A DNA stretch of 64,000 nucleotides from Pseudomonas sp. Root71 (lineage in GTDB: Bacteria > Pseudomonadota > Gammaproteobacteria > Pseudomonadales > Pseudomonadaceae), in the NCBI RefSeq assembly GCF_001429045.1, contig NZ_LMHY01000027.1, forward strand, positions 1 to 64,000. Direction: 5' to 3'. The notes beneath the pieces were generated by a model. It was not told where the DNA came from, searched no databases, and saw only the letters and a list, made by a program, of their open reading frames with translations. Each line of letters starts with the position of its first letter. The stretch's first letter is position 1. Both the position numbers and the translations under genes were made by a program. Positions 1 to 9,790 of this stretch are shown in pieces.

Positions 1-54
1 CTTTCGGCTTCGATGAACTGAAGCAACCTTTCGGCTTCGATGAACTGAAGCAAC
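1..54. repeat. 27-bp tandem repeat, two copies
   Basis: Two identical 27-bp units lie head to tail (1-27 and 28-54). Each contains the small inverted repeat CTTC...GAAG. The array touches the window edge, so more copies may lie outside. It sits downstream of the strong minus-strand promoter at 128-155, so it would fall in the transcribed leader of whatever that promoter drives. The repeat is a multiple of three, and both strands stay open through it, so a coding origin cannot be excluded. Confidence 0.85.
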
Positions 55-127
55 CTGCTGTCGAAAACTGCGTAACTCATTGTTTGCCAAGGAGTTTTCC
101 GTTTCGACTGCGCCGGAAGTGGGGCGA

Positions 128-155
128 ATTATAGGCTTCCAGAATCTGCCGTCAA
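128..155 (-). promoter_or_regulatory. strong sigma-70 promoter, rRNA-operon-like
   Basis: Reading the minus strand, TTGACG (155-150) and a perfect TATAAT (133-128) are separated by 16 bp. They are preceded by an AT-rich stretch (160-185) that could act as an UP element and followed by the GC-rich discriminator TCGCCCC. This is the architecture of stringently controlled rRNA/tRNA promoters. From memory, the downstream leader also resembles the leader of pseudomonad rRNA operons. I infer that a 16S rRNA gene or another stable-RNA gene lies just outside the left edge; no part of it is visible. Confidence 0.72.
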
Positions 156-204
156 CAACTATTTTCATAAAACTGTCATATAGCTCAAAAAGCCCCAGAA
201 ACGC

Positions 205-231
205 GAAGGCCGGCCACAAGGGCCGGCCTTC
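205..231 (-). terminator. terminator of the bauA-bauC operon
   Basis: A perfect 11-bp GC-rich stem (GAAGGCCGGCC) with a 5-nt loop lies 14 bp beyond the bauC/mmsA stop codon. The U tract after it on the minus strand is weak (GCGTTTC). Confidence 0.7.
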
Positions 232-244
232 TTTACCCTTCTAC

Positions 245-1738
<1,494 letters not shown>

Positions 1739-1760
1739 GGAAGCTCCTGAAAAGTTGTCC

Positions 1761-1786
1761 ACAGGTGCTCGCTTCGGAGCACCTGT
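1761..1786 (-). other. intercistronic hairpin between bauA and mmsA
   Basis: A perfect 10-bp stem (ACAGGTGCTC with its complement) and 6-nt loop lie in the 74-bp gap between the two operon genes. No U tract follows directly, so attenuation, transcript processing or 3'-end protection are all possible. Confidence 0.6.
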
Positions 1787-1812
1787 TGCTTGTAGGTATA
1801 TAGAAGGAGAAA

Positions 1813-3162
1813 TCAGTCGATCTTGCTCAGCACTTCGCCGACCGCGTCGAACAGACGATCCAGGTCCTGCGGCTTGCTGTTGAAGGTTGGGCCGAACTGC
1901 AGGGTGTCGCCGCCGAAGCGTACGTAGAACCCGGCTTTCCACAGCGCCATGCCGGCTTCGAACGGACGCACGATGGCATCGCCGTCACGAGGGGCGATCT
2001 GGATCGCGCCGGCCAGGCCGAAGTTGCGGATGTCGATGATGTTCTTGGTGCCCTTGAGACCGTGCAGCGCGTTTTCGAAATGCGGCGCGACTTCGGCCAC
2101 GCTCTGCACCAGGTTTTCCTTTTGCAGCAGGTCGAGTGCTGCCAGGCCAGCGGCACAAGCCACCGGGTGCGCGGAATAGGTGTAGCCATGGGGGAATTCA
2201 ACCGCGTATTCAGGTGTCGGCTGATTCATGAAGGTCTGGTAGATCTCGGAGCTGGCAATCACCGCGCCCATCGGGATCGCACCGTTGGTGACTTGCTTGG
2301 CGATGCACATCAGGTCCGGGGTCACACCGAAGGTGGTAGCACCGAACATGGTGCCGGTACGGCCGAAACCGGTGATCACTTCGTCGAACACCAGCAGGAT
2401 ATTGTGCTGGTCGCAGATTTCACGCAGACGCTTGAGGTAACCCTGAGGCGGAACCAGCACGCCAGCGGAACCGGCCAATGGCTCGACGAATACTGCCGCG
2501 ATGTTCGACGCATCGTGCAGTTCGATCAACTTCAGCAGTTCGTCAGCCAAGGCGATACCACCCTGCTCCGGCATGCCACGGGAGTAAGCGTTGCTTGCCA
2601 GCAAAGTGTGCGGCAGGTGATCGACGTCCATCATCGCCTGACCGAACAGCTTGCGGTTGCCGTTTACGCCACCGAGGCTGGTGCCGGCGATGTTCACACC
2701 GTGGTAACCACGGGCACGGCCGATCATTTTGGTCTTGGTCGACTGGCCCTTCAGGCGCCAGTAGGCACGGACCATCTTCACGGCAGTGTCAGCACACTCA
2801 GAGCCCGAGTCGGTGAAGAACACGTGGTTCAGGTTGCCCGGGGTCAGGTCGGTGATTTTTTCAGCCAGCTGGAAGGACAGCGGATGACCGTACTGGAAGG
2901 CTGGCGAGTAATCGAGGGTGCCCAGCTGCTTGGCGACCGCTTCCTGGATTTCCTTGCGGGTGTGCCCGGCGCCACAGGTCCACAGACCGGACAGCGAGTC
3001 ATATACCTTGCGGCCCTTATCGTCGATCAGCCAGCTGCCTTCGGCGCCAACGATCAGCCGTGGATCGCGCTGGAAGTTGCGGTTGGCGGTGTAAGGCATC
3101 CAGTGAGCATCGAGCTTGAGCTGGCTGGCCAGGGAAGTCGGGGCGTTTTCAGGCAAGTTCAT
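1813..3162 (-). CDS. bauA: beta-alanine--pyruvate transaminase
   Basis: A 449-residue class III aminotransferase that moves the amino group of beta-alanine to pyruvate, giving malonate semialdehyde and alanine with PLP as cofactor. The sequence follows the pseudomonad omega-amino acid:pyruvate transaminases closely, with LDAHWMPYTANRNF near the N-terminus, the glycine-rich FTDSGSECADTAVKM, FDEVITGFGRTG and the PLP-lysine context CIAKQVTNGAIPMG. The start MNLPENAP is preferred over an upstream in-frame ATG at 3183 because it has GAGG in ribosome-binding position and fits the family. It is divergent from bauR and first in the operon with mmsA, whose product removes the semialdehyde. Confidence 0.95.
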   Translation of the reverse strand: MNLPENAPTSLASQLKLDAHWMPYTANRNFQRDPRLIVGAEGSWLIDDKGRKVYDSLSGLWTCGAGHTRKEIQEAVAKQLGTLDYSPAFQYGHPLSFQLAEKITDLTPGNLNHVFFTDSGSECADTAVKMVRAYWRLKGQSTKTKMIGRARGYHGVNIAGTSLGGVNGNRKLFGQAMMDVDHLPHTLLASNAYSRGMPEQGGIALADELLKLIELHDASNIAAVFVEPLAGSAGVLVPPQGYLKRLREICDQHNILLVFDEVITGFGRTGTMFGATTFGVTPDLMCIAKQVTNGAIPMGAVIASSEIYQTFMNQPTPEYAVEFPHGYTYSAHPVACAAGLAALDLLQKENLVQSVAEVAPHFENALHGLKGTKNIIDIRNFGLAGAIQIAPRDGDAIVRPFEAGMALWKAGFYVRFGGDTLQFGPTFNSKPQDLDRLFDAVGEVLSKID

Positions 3163-3301
3163 GGGCAAAACCTCGCAAGGCAATAAGCGGCGTAATGATT
3201 GAAAACCGTTGTTGCAGCTAAATTGCCACGGAGATAAAGTCTGTGAAATGCAACTCTTCTAATGTTCAGTCAGCCCATTACTAAACTTTTGAGTAACCCG
3301 C
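3163..3301. promoter_or_regulatory. bauA/bauR divergent promoter region
   Basis: This 139-bp AT-richer gap separates two divergent genes, the usual place for a LysR-type operator. I see no convincing T-N11-A palindrome by eye that stands out from several weak ones. Confidence 0.5.
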
Positions 3302-4222
3302 ATGAGCTCTCGTCGTCCCGATCCGCTGGCCCAGGTCAGCGACTTTGATATTCGCCTGCTGAGGATTTTCCGCAGCGTGGTGGAATGCGGCGGCTTCTCT
3401 GCGGCGGAAACCGTACTGGGCATCGGGCGCTCGGCGATCAGCCAGCAGATGAGCGATCTGGAGCAGCGCCTCGGTCTGCGCCTGTGCCAACGGGGACGTG
3501 CCGGGTTTTCCCTGACCGAAGAAGGCCGCGAGGTCTATCAATCGGCGTTGCAGCTGTTAAGTGCACTGGAAAGCTTCCGCACCGAGGTCAATGGCCTGCA
3601 CCAGCACTTGCGCGGCGAATTGATCATCGGCTTGACGGACAACCTGGTCACCCTGCCCCACATGCGCATCACCCATGCCCTTGCGCAATTGAAAGAACGC
3701 GGCCCGGACGTGCAGATCCAGATCCGCATGATCGCGCCCAATGAAGTCGAACAAGGCGTGCTCGACGGTCGCCTGCACGTCGGCGTGGTACCGCAGGCCA
3801 GCGCACTGTCGGGGCTGGAGTATCAACCGCTGTATAGCGAGCGGTCGCTGTTGTACTGCGCAGTCGGGCACCCGCTGTTTTATGTCGACGACAAGCAGCT
3901 GGACGACGAACGCCTGAACAGTCAGGACGCCATCGCACCCACCTTCCGTTTGCCGGCGGAAATCCAGGCTCACTACCAGGCGCTCAACTGCACCGCCAGC
4001 GCCTCGGACCGCGAAGGCATGGCGTTCCTGATCCTGACCGGGCGCTACATCGGTTACCTGCCGGATCACTACGCGAGTCTTTGGGTGCAGCAAGGCCGGT
4101 TGCGCGCATTGAAAGCCAAAACGCGTTTCTATGATCTCAGCCTTGCATCGGTCACCCGCAAGGGTCGTCGCCCACATCTTGTGCTGGAAAGCTTTCTGGA
4201 GAGTCTGGCGGCGACGCGCTGA
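3302..4222 (+). CDS. bauR: LysR-type regulator of beta-alanine catabolism (BauR-like)
   Basis: A 306-residue LysR-family regulator. The N-terminal winged helix-turn-helix is at about residues 15-75 (FRSVVECGGFSAAETVLGIG, then a recognition helix with AISQQMSDLEQRLG), followed by a substrate-binding-type effector domain from about residue 95. The divergent position next to bauA matches BauR (PA0133) of P. aeruginosa, which activates the bau genes in response to beta-alanine. That assignment rests on synteny and family; the effector is not readable from sequence. Confidence 0.85.
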   Translation: MSSRRPDPLAQVSDFDIRLLRIFRSVVECGGFSAAETVLGIGRSAISQQMSDLEQRLGLRLCQRGRAGFSLTEEGREVYQSALQLLSALESFRTEVNGLHQHLRGELIIGLTDNLVTLPHMRITHALAQLKERGPDVQIQIRMIAPNEVEQGVLDGRLHVGVVPQASALSGLEYQPLYSERSLLYCAVGHPLFYVDDKQLDDERLNSQDAIAPTFRLPAEIQAHYQALNCTASASDREGMAFLILTGRYIGYLPDHYASLWVQQGRLRALKAKTRFYDLSLASVTRKGRRPHLVLESFLESLAATR

Positions 4223-4294
4223 AAGACTTGTCTGTAGCCTGCCGGTACGCTATCAACGCACTGGCCGCACCCACTCATCTTCTCGGAAGTGCCT

Positions 4295-4945
4295 ATGACC
4301 TTTGAAGTCCCTGCCCACGGCGCAAAACCCGTCAGCCGCATTCGTCAGAAAAACGAAGAGACCATCATCAAAGCCGCCGAAGACGAGTTCGCCCGTCACG
4401 GGTACAAAGGCACGAGCATGAACACCATCGCCCAGAATGCCGGGCTGCCCAAGGCGAACCTGCATTACTACTTCACCAACAAGCTTGGTTTGTACGTGGC
4501 GGTGCTGAGCAACATCATCGAGCTGTGGGACAGTACCTTCAACACCCTCACCGCCGAGGACGATCCGAGCGAAGCCTTGACCCGCTACATCCGCGCGAAA
4601 ATGGAGTTCTCCCGACGCCAGCCGCAAGCCTCGCGAATTTTTGCCATGGAGGTCATCAGCGGCGGCGAGTGCCTGACCGAGTACTTTAACCAGGATTATC
4701 GCGCCTGGTTCCAGGGGCGTGCGGGCGTATTCCAGGCGTGGATCGACGCCGGTAAAATGGACCCGGTCGATCCGGTGCACCTGATCTTCCTGTTGTGGGG
4801 CAGCACCCAGCACTACGCCGACTTCGCCACGCAGATCTGCCGCGTCACCGGGCGCACCAGGTTGACCAAGCAAGACATGGAAGACGCCGGGGATAACCTG
4901 ATCCGCATCATTCTCAAGGGCTGCGGCCTGAAACCTGCCATCTAA
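4295..4945 (+). CDS. TetR-family regulator, RutR-like
   Basis: A 216-residue TetR/AcrR protein. The N-terminal HTH is at about residues 20-65 (DEFARHGYKGTSMNTIAQNA, then LPKANLHYYFTNK). The C-terminal half carries GKMDPVDPVHLIFLLWGSTQ and YADF, a pattern typical of RutR, the pyrimidine-sensing regulator of uracil degradation. ATG 4295 is preferred to GTG 4289 because GGA lies 6 nt upstream of the ATG but abuts the GTG. It is followed 6 bp later by the YigZ gene. Beta-alanine is a product of uracil breakdown, so a RutR-like protein beside the bau genes makes biochemical sense, although its targets are unknown. Confidence 0.85.
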   Translation: MTFEVPAHGAKPVSRIRQKNEETIIKAAEDEFARHGYKGTSMNTIAQNAGLPKANLHYYFTNKLGLYVAVLSNIIELWDSTFNTLTAEDDPSEALTRYIRAKMEFSRRQPQASRIFAMEVISGGECLTEYFNQDYRAWFQGRAGVFQAWIDAGKMDPVDPVHLIFLLWGSTQHYADFATQICRVTGRTRLTKQDMEDAGDNLIRIILKGCGLKPAI

Positions 4946-4951
4946 GCACTT

Positions 4952-5533
4952 ATGCCATTTACCCTCAGCGGTTTTTGCGAATACCGCGAAGAGATTCGCA
5001 AGAGCCGCTTCATGACCTTCGCCGCGCCGATCTCCAGCCCGGCCGAGGCCCAGGCGTTCATTGAACAGCACAGCGACTTGAATGCCTCGCACAACTGCTG
5101 GGCCTGGAAACTCGGCGATCAGTATCGCAGCACCGATGATGGCGAGCCCGGCGGTACGGCAGGCCGGCCGATTCTGGCAGCGATCGAGGCACAGGATTGC
5201 GATCAGGTCGCGGTGCTGGTGATTCGCTGGTATGGCGGCATCCAACTGGGCACCGGGGGGCTCGCCCGAGCCTATGGCGGGGGTGCAAACAAATGCCTGC
5301 AAGCTGCGCCGAAGATCGAGCTGATCAGCCGGGTTCCGCTGCGTTGCGCGTGCGGATTTGCCGAGCTGGCCCTGGTCAAGCTGCGGGTGGCAGAGGCAGG
5401 TGGATTGGTTGTGGATGAGAGCTTCACCGCCAATGGTGTCGAGTTGCTGTTGGCCGTGGGCGATGCGCAGATCGACACCTTGCAGTCACAACTGGCCGAT
5501 TTGAGTCGCGGGCGCATTCTGTTACAGCGCTGA
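4952..5533 (+). CDS. YigZ/IMPACT-family protein (UPF0029)
   Basis: A 193-residue protein of the YigZ/IMPACT family, with the signature region around SHNCWAWKLG, DDGEPGGTAG and VIRWYGGIQLGTGGLARAY in the N-terminal domain and a small ferredoxin-like C-terminal domain. Bacterial members are of uncertain function; the eukaryotic relatives bind GCN1 and affect translation control. It begins 6 bp after the TetR gene and is probably co-transcribed with it. The length is normal for the family. Confidence 0.88.
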   Translation: MPFTLSGFCEYREEIRKSRFMTFAAPISSPAEAQAFIEQHSDLNASHNCWAWKLGDQYRSTDDGEPGGTAGRPILAAIEAQDCDQVAVLVIRWYGGIQLGTGGLARAYGGGANKCLQAAPKIELISRVPLRCACGFAELALVKLRVAEAGGLVVDESFTANGVELLLAVGDAQIDTLQSQLADLSRGRILLQR

Positions 5534-6072
5534 ATCACAGGCTGCGATCTTTTGGGGCACGCCGGCTTTTCACTTATTCCATATTTGCCCACATCTGCTG
5601 TGCACCCGGCTGTGGATAACCTGAGCACATACCGCTGTAACCCTTCTGTCATGCGGCTTTGCGGACTTTGCTCAATTTTCGTCCAATCTGCCATCAAGCA
5701 CATCAAATTCAAATAAAAACAAACAGTTACAACGGTTTATCGCCTTTAGAAGAAAGCCACTCAGTGCTTATGCCCGTGCTCTGAGCTTGCACACAAATAC
5801 TGTGGAGCAATCTGTGGATAACCCGTTCATGGCCGTCTCGGCGCCCTGCACGGTATGGCTTGTGGTTGATTGCTCATTTTTTGAGCAAAAGCACGCGAGC
5901 AAAATAGGGGCTTGATTTGCGCCATTGCCCCCATGTGGTGCCGGACTCTGCGTAGCGCATCCGAAAGCTGCGTACTCAACGCCTCTACTCGCAGGGCTTC
6001 GAGGTTTTCCTGACCTAATGGCCAGAAAATTGCTTTATCCACAGGCACAAGTCCAACAGCACTGAGCCTGTC
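5534..6072. promoter_or_regulatory. 539-bp intergenic region with three DnaA-box matches
   Basis: No convincing gene is present. It contains three perfect TTATCCACA-type nonamers (5611-5619 and 5813-5821 as TGTGGATAA; 6035-6043 as TTATCCACA), an AT-rich patch at about 5696-5740, and a half copy of the GGCTGCGATCTTTT repeat at 5539-5552. It must also carry the promoter of the purine-type ABC transporter that starts at 6073. It is unusually long compared with other gaps here. Confidence 0.6.
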
Positions 6073-7638
6073 ATGCCCAATCACGCTCCAATCCCCGATA
6101 CGGTTCCGCGCCTGCAACTGCGCAGAATCAGCAAACGCTACCCCGGTTGCCTGGCCAACGATGCCATCGACCTGACCATTGCCCCTGGCGAGATCCATGC
6201 CCTGCTCGGGGAAAACGGCGCGGGAAAAAGCACGCTGATGAAGATCATCTACGGCGTCACCCACGCCGATTCCGGCGAAGTGATCTGGCAAGGTCAGCGG
6301 GTGAGCCTGCGCAACCCGGCCCAGGCCCGGGGTTTGGGAATCGGCATGGTGTTCCAGCATTTCTCGCTGTTCGAGACCCTGAGCGTGGCGCAGAACATCG
6401 CCCTGGCCATGGGCGCGGCGGCAGGCACGCCCAGACAGCTTGAGCCGAAGATTCGCGAAGTGTCCCGGCGCTATGGCATGGCGCTGGAACCGGAGCGACT
6501 TGTCCACAGCCTGTCGATCGGTGAACGGCAACGGGTGGAAATCATTCGCTGCCTGATGCAGGACATCCGTCTGTTGATTCTCGATGAACCGACTTCAGTG
6601 CTGACCCCGCAGGAGGCCGATGACTTGTTCGTTACCCTGCGCCGGCTCGCCGCCGAAGGCTGCAGCATTTTGTTCATCAGCCACAAGCTCGGGGAAGTGT
6701 GCGCGTTGTGCCACAGTGCAACGGTTTTACGAGGCGGTCGGGTGGCCGGGCATTGCGTGCCGGCCGAGTGTTCGGATCAGCAACTGGCGCGCTTGATGGT
6801 CGGTGAAGCCGCGGAGTTGATCGCTGACTATCCGAAGGTTACCGGAGGTGATGCGTTCCTTGATGTCCGTGGCTTGTCCTGGCACAACCCGGACCCGTTC
6901 GGCTGCTCGCTTGCCAACATCGACCTTGAAGTGCGCCGCGGTGAAATTGTCGGCATCGCCGGTGTCGCCGGCAATGGCCAGGATGAGTTGCTGGCCTTGC
7001 TCAGCGGCGAAGAACTGTTGCCCCGCAACGCCAGCGCAACGATAAGTTTTGGCCGGGAGCCAGTCGCCCATTTGCGTCCCGATGCTCGCCGCCAACTCGG
7101 CCTGGCGTTCGTCCCCGCCGAACGCCAGGGTCATGGTGCGGTGCCGGAGCTGAGCCTGGCGGACAACGCGCTGCTGACCGCTTTCCAGCAAGGATTGGTG
7201 AGCAACGGCCTGATCCGGCGCGGCAAAGTCGAAGCACTGGCCGAGGAAATCATCCGCCGTTTCGGGGTCAAGACACCCGATAGCCAGGCGCCGGCCCGCA
7301 GCCTGTCCGGGGGCAATTTGCAGAAATTCATCCTTGGCCGGGAAATCCTTCAGCGTCCGAAACTGCTGGTCGCCGCACACCCGACCTGGGGCGTGGACGT
7401 CGGCGCCGCCGCCACCATTCACCGCGCCTTGATTGCCTTGCGCGATGCCGGCGCGGCGATCCTGGTGATCTCCGAAGACCTCGACGAACTGTTCCAGATC
7501 AGCGACCGCCTTGGCGCCCTGTGCGGCGGTCGACTGTCGGCGCTCCACGCTACCGTCGATACCCGCCTGAGCGATGTCGGCGGCTGGATGGCCGGCCAGT
7601 TCGGTGCCCCTCAATCACTCGCATCCGCCACGCGTTAA
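6073..7638 (+). CDS. BMP/simple-sugar-type ABC transporter, ATP-binding subunit
   Basis: A 521-residue duplicated ABC ATPase. The first nucleotide-binding domain has Walker A GENGAGKST, signature SIGERQR and Walker B LLILDEPTSVL. The second has a degenerate Walker A (GVAGNGQDE), signature LSGGNLQK and the family-typical PTWGVDVG in place of a standard Walker B. This degenerate second half is normal for the sugar/nucleoside (RbsA/YufO-like) class. It starts the operon with two permeases and, given the neighbouring purine deaminases, probably powers uptake of purine bases or nucleosides. The substrate is inferred. Confidence 0.92.
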   Translation: MPNHAPIPDTVPRLQLRRISKRYPGCLANDAIDLTIAPGEIHALLGENGAGKSTLMKIIYGVTHADSGEVIWQGQRVSLRNPAQARGLGIGMVFQHFSLFETLSVAQNIALAMGAAAGTPRQLEPKIREVSRRYGMALEPERLVHSLSIGERQRVEIIRCLMQDIRLLILDEPTSVLTPQEADDLFVTLRRLAAEGCSILFISHKLGEVCALCHSATVLRGGRVAGHCVPAECSDQQLARLMVGEAAELIADYPKVTGGDAFLDVRGLSWHNPDPFGCSLANIDLEVRRGEIVGIAGVAGNGQDELLALLSGEELLPRNASATISFGREPVAHLRPDARRQLGLAFVPAERQGHGAVPELSLADNALLTAFQQGLVSNGLIRRGKVEALAEEIIRRFGVKTPDSQAPARSLSGGNLQKFILGREILQRPKLLVAAHPTWGVDVGAAATIHRALIALRDAGAAILVISEDLDELFQISDRLGALCGGRLSALHATVDTRLSDVGGWMAGQFGAPQSLASATR

Positions 7639-7649
7639 CGGAGTGTCAC

Positions 7650-8756
7650 ATGCTGCTTTCTCTTGAACCCCGCGGCCAGCAATCGCGCCTGATGCTGTGG
7701 TGCTCGCCGTTGCTGGCGGCTGCACTGACCCTGGGCTGTGGATCCTTATTGTTTATCGCGCTCGGGCACGACCCGCTGTTGACCTTGCACACCTTGCTGA
7801 TTGCACCGGTCAGCGACCTGTATGGCGTATCTGAACTGCTGGTCAAAGCCCTGCCGATTCTGCTCTGCGCATTGGGCCTGGCCGTCGCCTATCAGGCGCG
7901 CATCTGGAACATCGGTGCCGAAGGTCAACTGCTGCTCGGTGCGTTGGCCGGCAGTGCGCTGGCAGTGAACATCGTCGACATGCAAAGTCGCTGGGCGCTG
8001 GTGCTGATCTTGCTCACCGGCACCTTGGCCGGAGCTGCGTGGGCCGGGCTGACGGCGTGGTTGCGCACGCGCTTCAACGCCAATGAGATCCTCACCAGCA
8101 TCATGCTCAATTACATCGCCCTGAACCTTTTGTTGTATTGCGTGCACGGGCCACTGAAAGATCCGGAAGGTTTCAATTTTCCGCAATCGGCGATGTTCGG
8201 CGACGCCAGCCGCTTGCCGCTGCTGATGGAAGATGGCCGGGTCCACGCCGGGGTTTACTTCGCCCTGCTCGTGTTGGTGACCGTGTGGGTGTTGTTGCAA
8301 AAAAGCTTTGTCGGTTTCCAGATCAAGGTGCTCGGGCTGGACAAGCGGGCCGCCGGTTTCGTCGGCTTTCGCCAGAAGCGTCTGATCTGGCTCGCTCTGT
8401 TGATCAGCGGCGGCCTGGCGGGGCTTGCCGGTGTTTGCGAAGTTACCGGCCCCATCGGCCAACTGGTGCCGCAGGTCTCGCCGGGCTACGGCTATGCGGC
8501 GATCACCGTGGCATTTCTCGGCCGTCTGAATCCTGTCGGCATATTGTTTTCCAGCCTGTTGATGGCGCTGCTGTACATCGGCGGCGAAAGCGCACAAATG
8601 AGCCTGAACCTGCCGCAAGCGATCACCCAATTGTTCCAGGGCATGATGCTGTTTTTCCTGCTGGCCAGTGATGTGCTGATCCTCTACCGACCGCGCTTGA
8701 ACCTGCGCTGGACCCGCCGCGCACAAACCACCGCCGTACAAGCAGGAGCGCTGTGA
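7650..8756 (+). CDS. ABC transporter permease (nucleoside/purine type), subunit 1
   Basis: A 368-residue polytopic membrane protein of the BPD_transp_2 family, with about 9-10 hydrophobic segments. The start MLLSLEPRGQ, 11 bp after the ATPase stop codon, was chosen because the upstream extension reads through the ATPase C-terminus in another frame. The motif YQARIWNIGAEGQLLLGALA is typical of the larger permease of BMP-type importers. It overlaps the next permease by one base (TGATG), which indicates translational coupling. Confidence 0.92.
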   Translation: MLLSLEPRGQQSRLMLWCSPLLAAALTLGCGSLLFIALGHDPLLTLHTLLIAPVSDLYGVSELLVKALPILLCALGLAVAYQARIWNIGAEGQLLLGALAGSALAVNIVDMQSRWALVLILLTGTLAGAAWAGLTAWLRTRFNANEILTSIMLNYIALNLLLYCVHGPLKDPEGFNFPQSAMFGDASRLPLLMEDGRVHAGVYFALLVLVTVWVLLQKSFVGFQIKVLGLDKRAAGFVGFRQKRLIWLALLISGGLAGLAGVCEVTGPIGQLVPQVSPGYGYAAITVAFLGRLNPVGILFSSLLMALLYIGGESAQMSLNLPQAITQLFQGMMLFFLLASDVLILYRPRLNLRWTRRAQTTAVQAGAL

Positions 8757-9682
8757 TGGATATCGATCTGCTGAGCAATATTTTCTACGCCATGGTCCGC
8801 TGCGGTACGCCGTTGCTGCTGGTGGCGCTGGGGGAACTGATCTGCGAGAAAAGCGGCGTCCTCAACCTCGGCCAGGAAGGCATGATGCTGTTTGGCGCGG
8901 TGATCGGTTTCATCGTCGCGTTCAACACCGGCCACCTGTGGCTCGGCGTGTTGCTGGCGATGCTCGCCGGGATGCTGTTGTCATCGCTGTTTGCCCTGGT
9001 GGCACTGGTGTTCAACGCCAATCAGGTGGCCACCGGCCTGGCCCTGACAATTTTCGGCGTGGGCCTGTCGACCTTCGTCGGCTCAGCGTGGGTCGGCAAA
9101 CCACTGGCGGGGTTCGAGCCGATGGCGATTCCCTACCTGAGTGAAATCCCGCTGATCGGGCGGATGCTGTTTGCCCAGGACCTGTTGGTGTATCTGTCGT
9201 TCGCGCTGTTTGCGCTGGTGGCCTGGGTGATTCTGAAAAGCCGCGCCGGGCTGATCATCCAGGCGGTCGGGGAAAACCCGGATGCGGCCAGCGCCATGGG
9301 CTTGCCGGTGCTGGCTGTGCGCACGCTGGCGGTGTTGTTCGGCGGTGCGATGGCTGGGTTGGCCGGGGCATATCTGTCCCTGGCTTACACACCAATGTGG
9401 GCGGAGAACATGAGCGCCGGGCGTGGCTGGATTGCCCTGGCGCTGGTGGTGTTCGCCAGTTGGCGGGTGTGGCGCCTGCTGCTCGGCGCCTACCTGTTCG
9501 GGCTCGCCAGCATCCTGCACCTGGTGGCGCAGGGATTGGGACTGGCGATTGCGTCCAGTCTGCTGGCGATGCTGCCGTATGTCGCGACCATTGTGGTGCT
9601 GGTGCTGCTGTCACGGGATGCGCTGCGCACACGGTTGTATGCGCCAGTGTCATTGGGGCAGCCGTGGCAGGCTGGGCATTAG
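8756..9682 (+). CDS. ABC transporter permease (nucleoside/purine type), subunit 2
   Basis: A 308-residue inner-membrane permease, the smaller partner in BMP-type importers. The conserved segments EKSGVLNLGQEGMM and AVGENPDAASAMGLPV are seen. ATG 8756, which overlaps the previous stop, is preferred to GTG 8753. Together with the ATPase (6073) and the binding protein (13100) it makes a complete importer, but the binding-protein gene lies 3.4 kb away beyond the MerR/SDR/8-oxoguanine deaminase genes. A REP pair follows the stop codon. Confidence 0.92.
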   Translation: MDIDLLSNIFYAMVRCGTPLLLVALGELICEKSGVLNLGQEGMMLFGAVIGFIVAFNTGHLWLGVLLAMLAGMLLSSLFALVALVFNANQVATGLALTIFGVGLSTFVGSAWVGKPLAGFEPMAIPYLSEIPLIGRMLFAQDLLVYLSFALFALVAWVILKSRAGLIIQAVGENPDAASAMGLPVLAVRTLAVLFGGAMAGLAGAYLSLAYTPMWAENMSAGRGWIALALVVFASWRVWRLLLGAYLFGLASILHLVAQGLGLAIASSLLAMLPYVATIVVLVLLSRDALRTRLYAPVSLGQPWQAGH

Positions 9683-9703
9683 TGGTTGTCTGGTCTGGCC
9701 TCT

Positions 9704-9790
9704 TCGCGAGCAAGCCCGCTCCCACACTGGATGGGTGTGAACTCGGTCAAATGTGGGAGCGGGCTTGCTCCGGGCGGCGTTCCGACGAAG
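9704..9790. repeat. REP doublet (GTGGGAGCGGGCTTGCTC type)
   Basis: Two inverted copies of the pseudomonad REP head lie at 9704-9726 and 9752-9771, the second followed by the CGGGCGGCGTTCCGACG tail. The right copy supplies the last codons and the stop of the minus-strand gene at 9747. Confidence 0.9.

Noticed and set aside
3..134. Plus-strand open frame encoding FGFDELKQP twice
   Set aside because: Could be the end of a repetitive protein, but it overlaps the strong minus-strand promoter and reads into it. A stable-RNA leader explains the sequence better.
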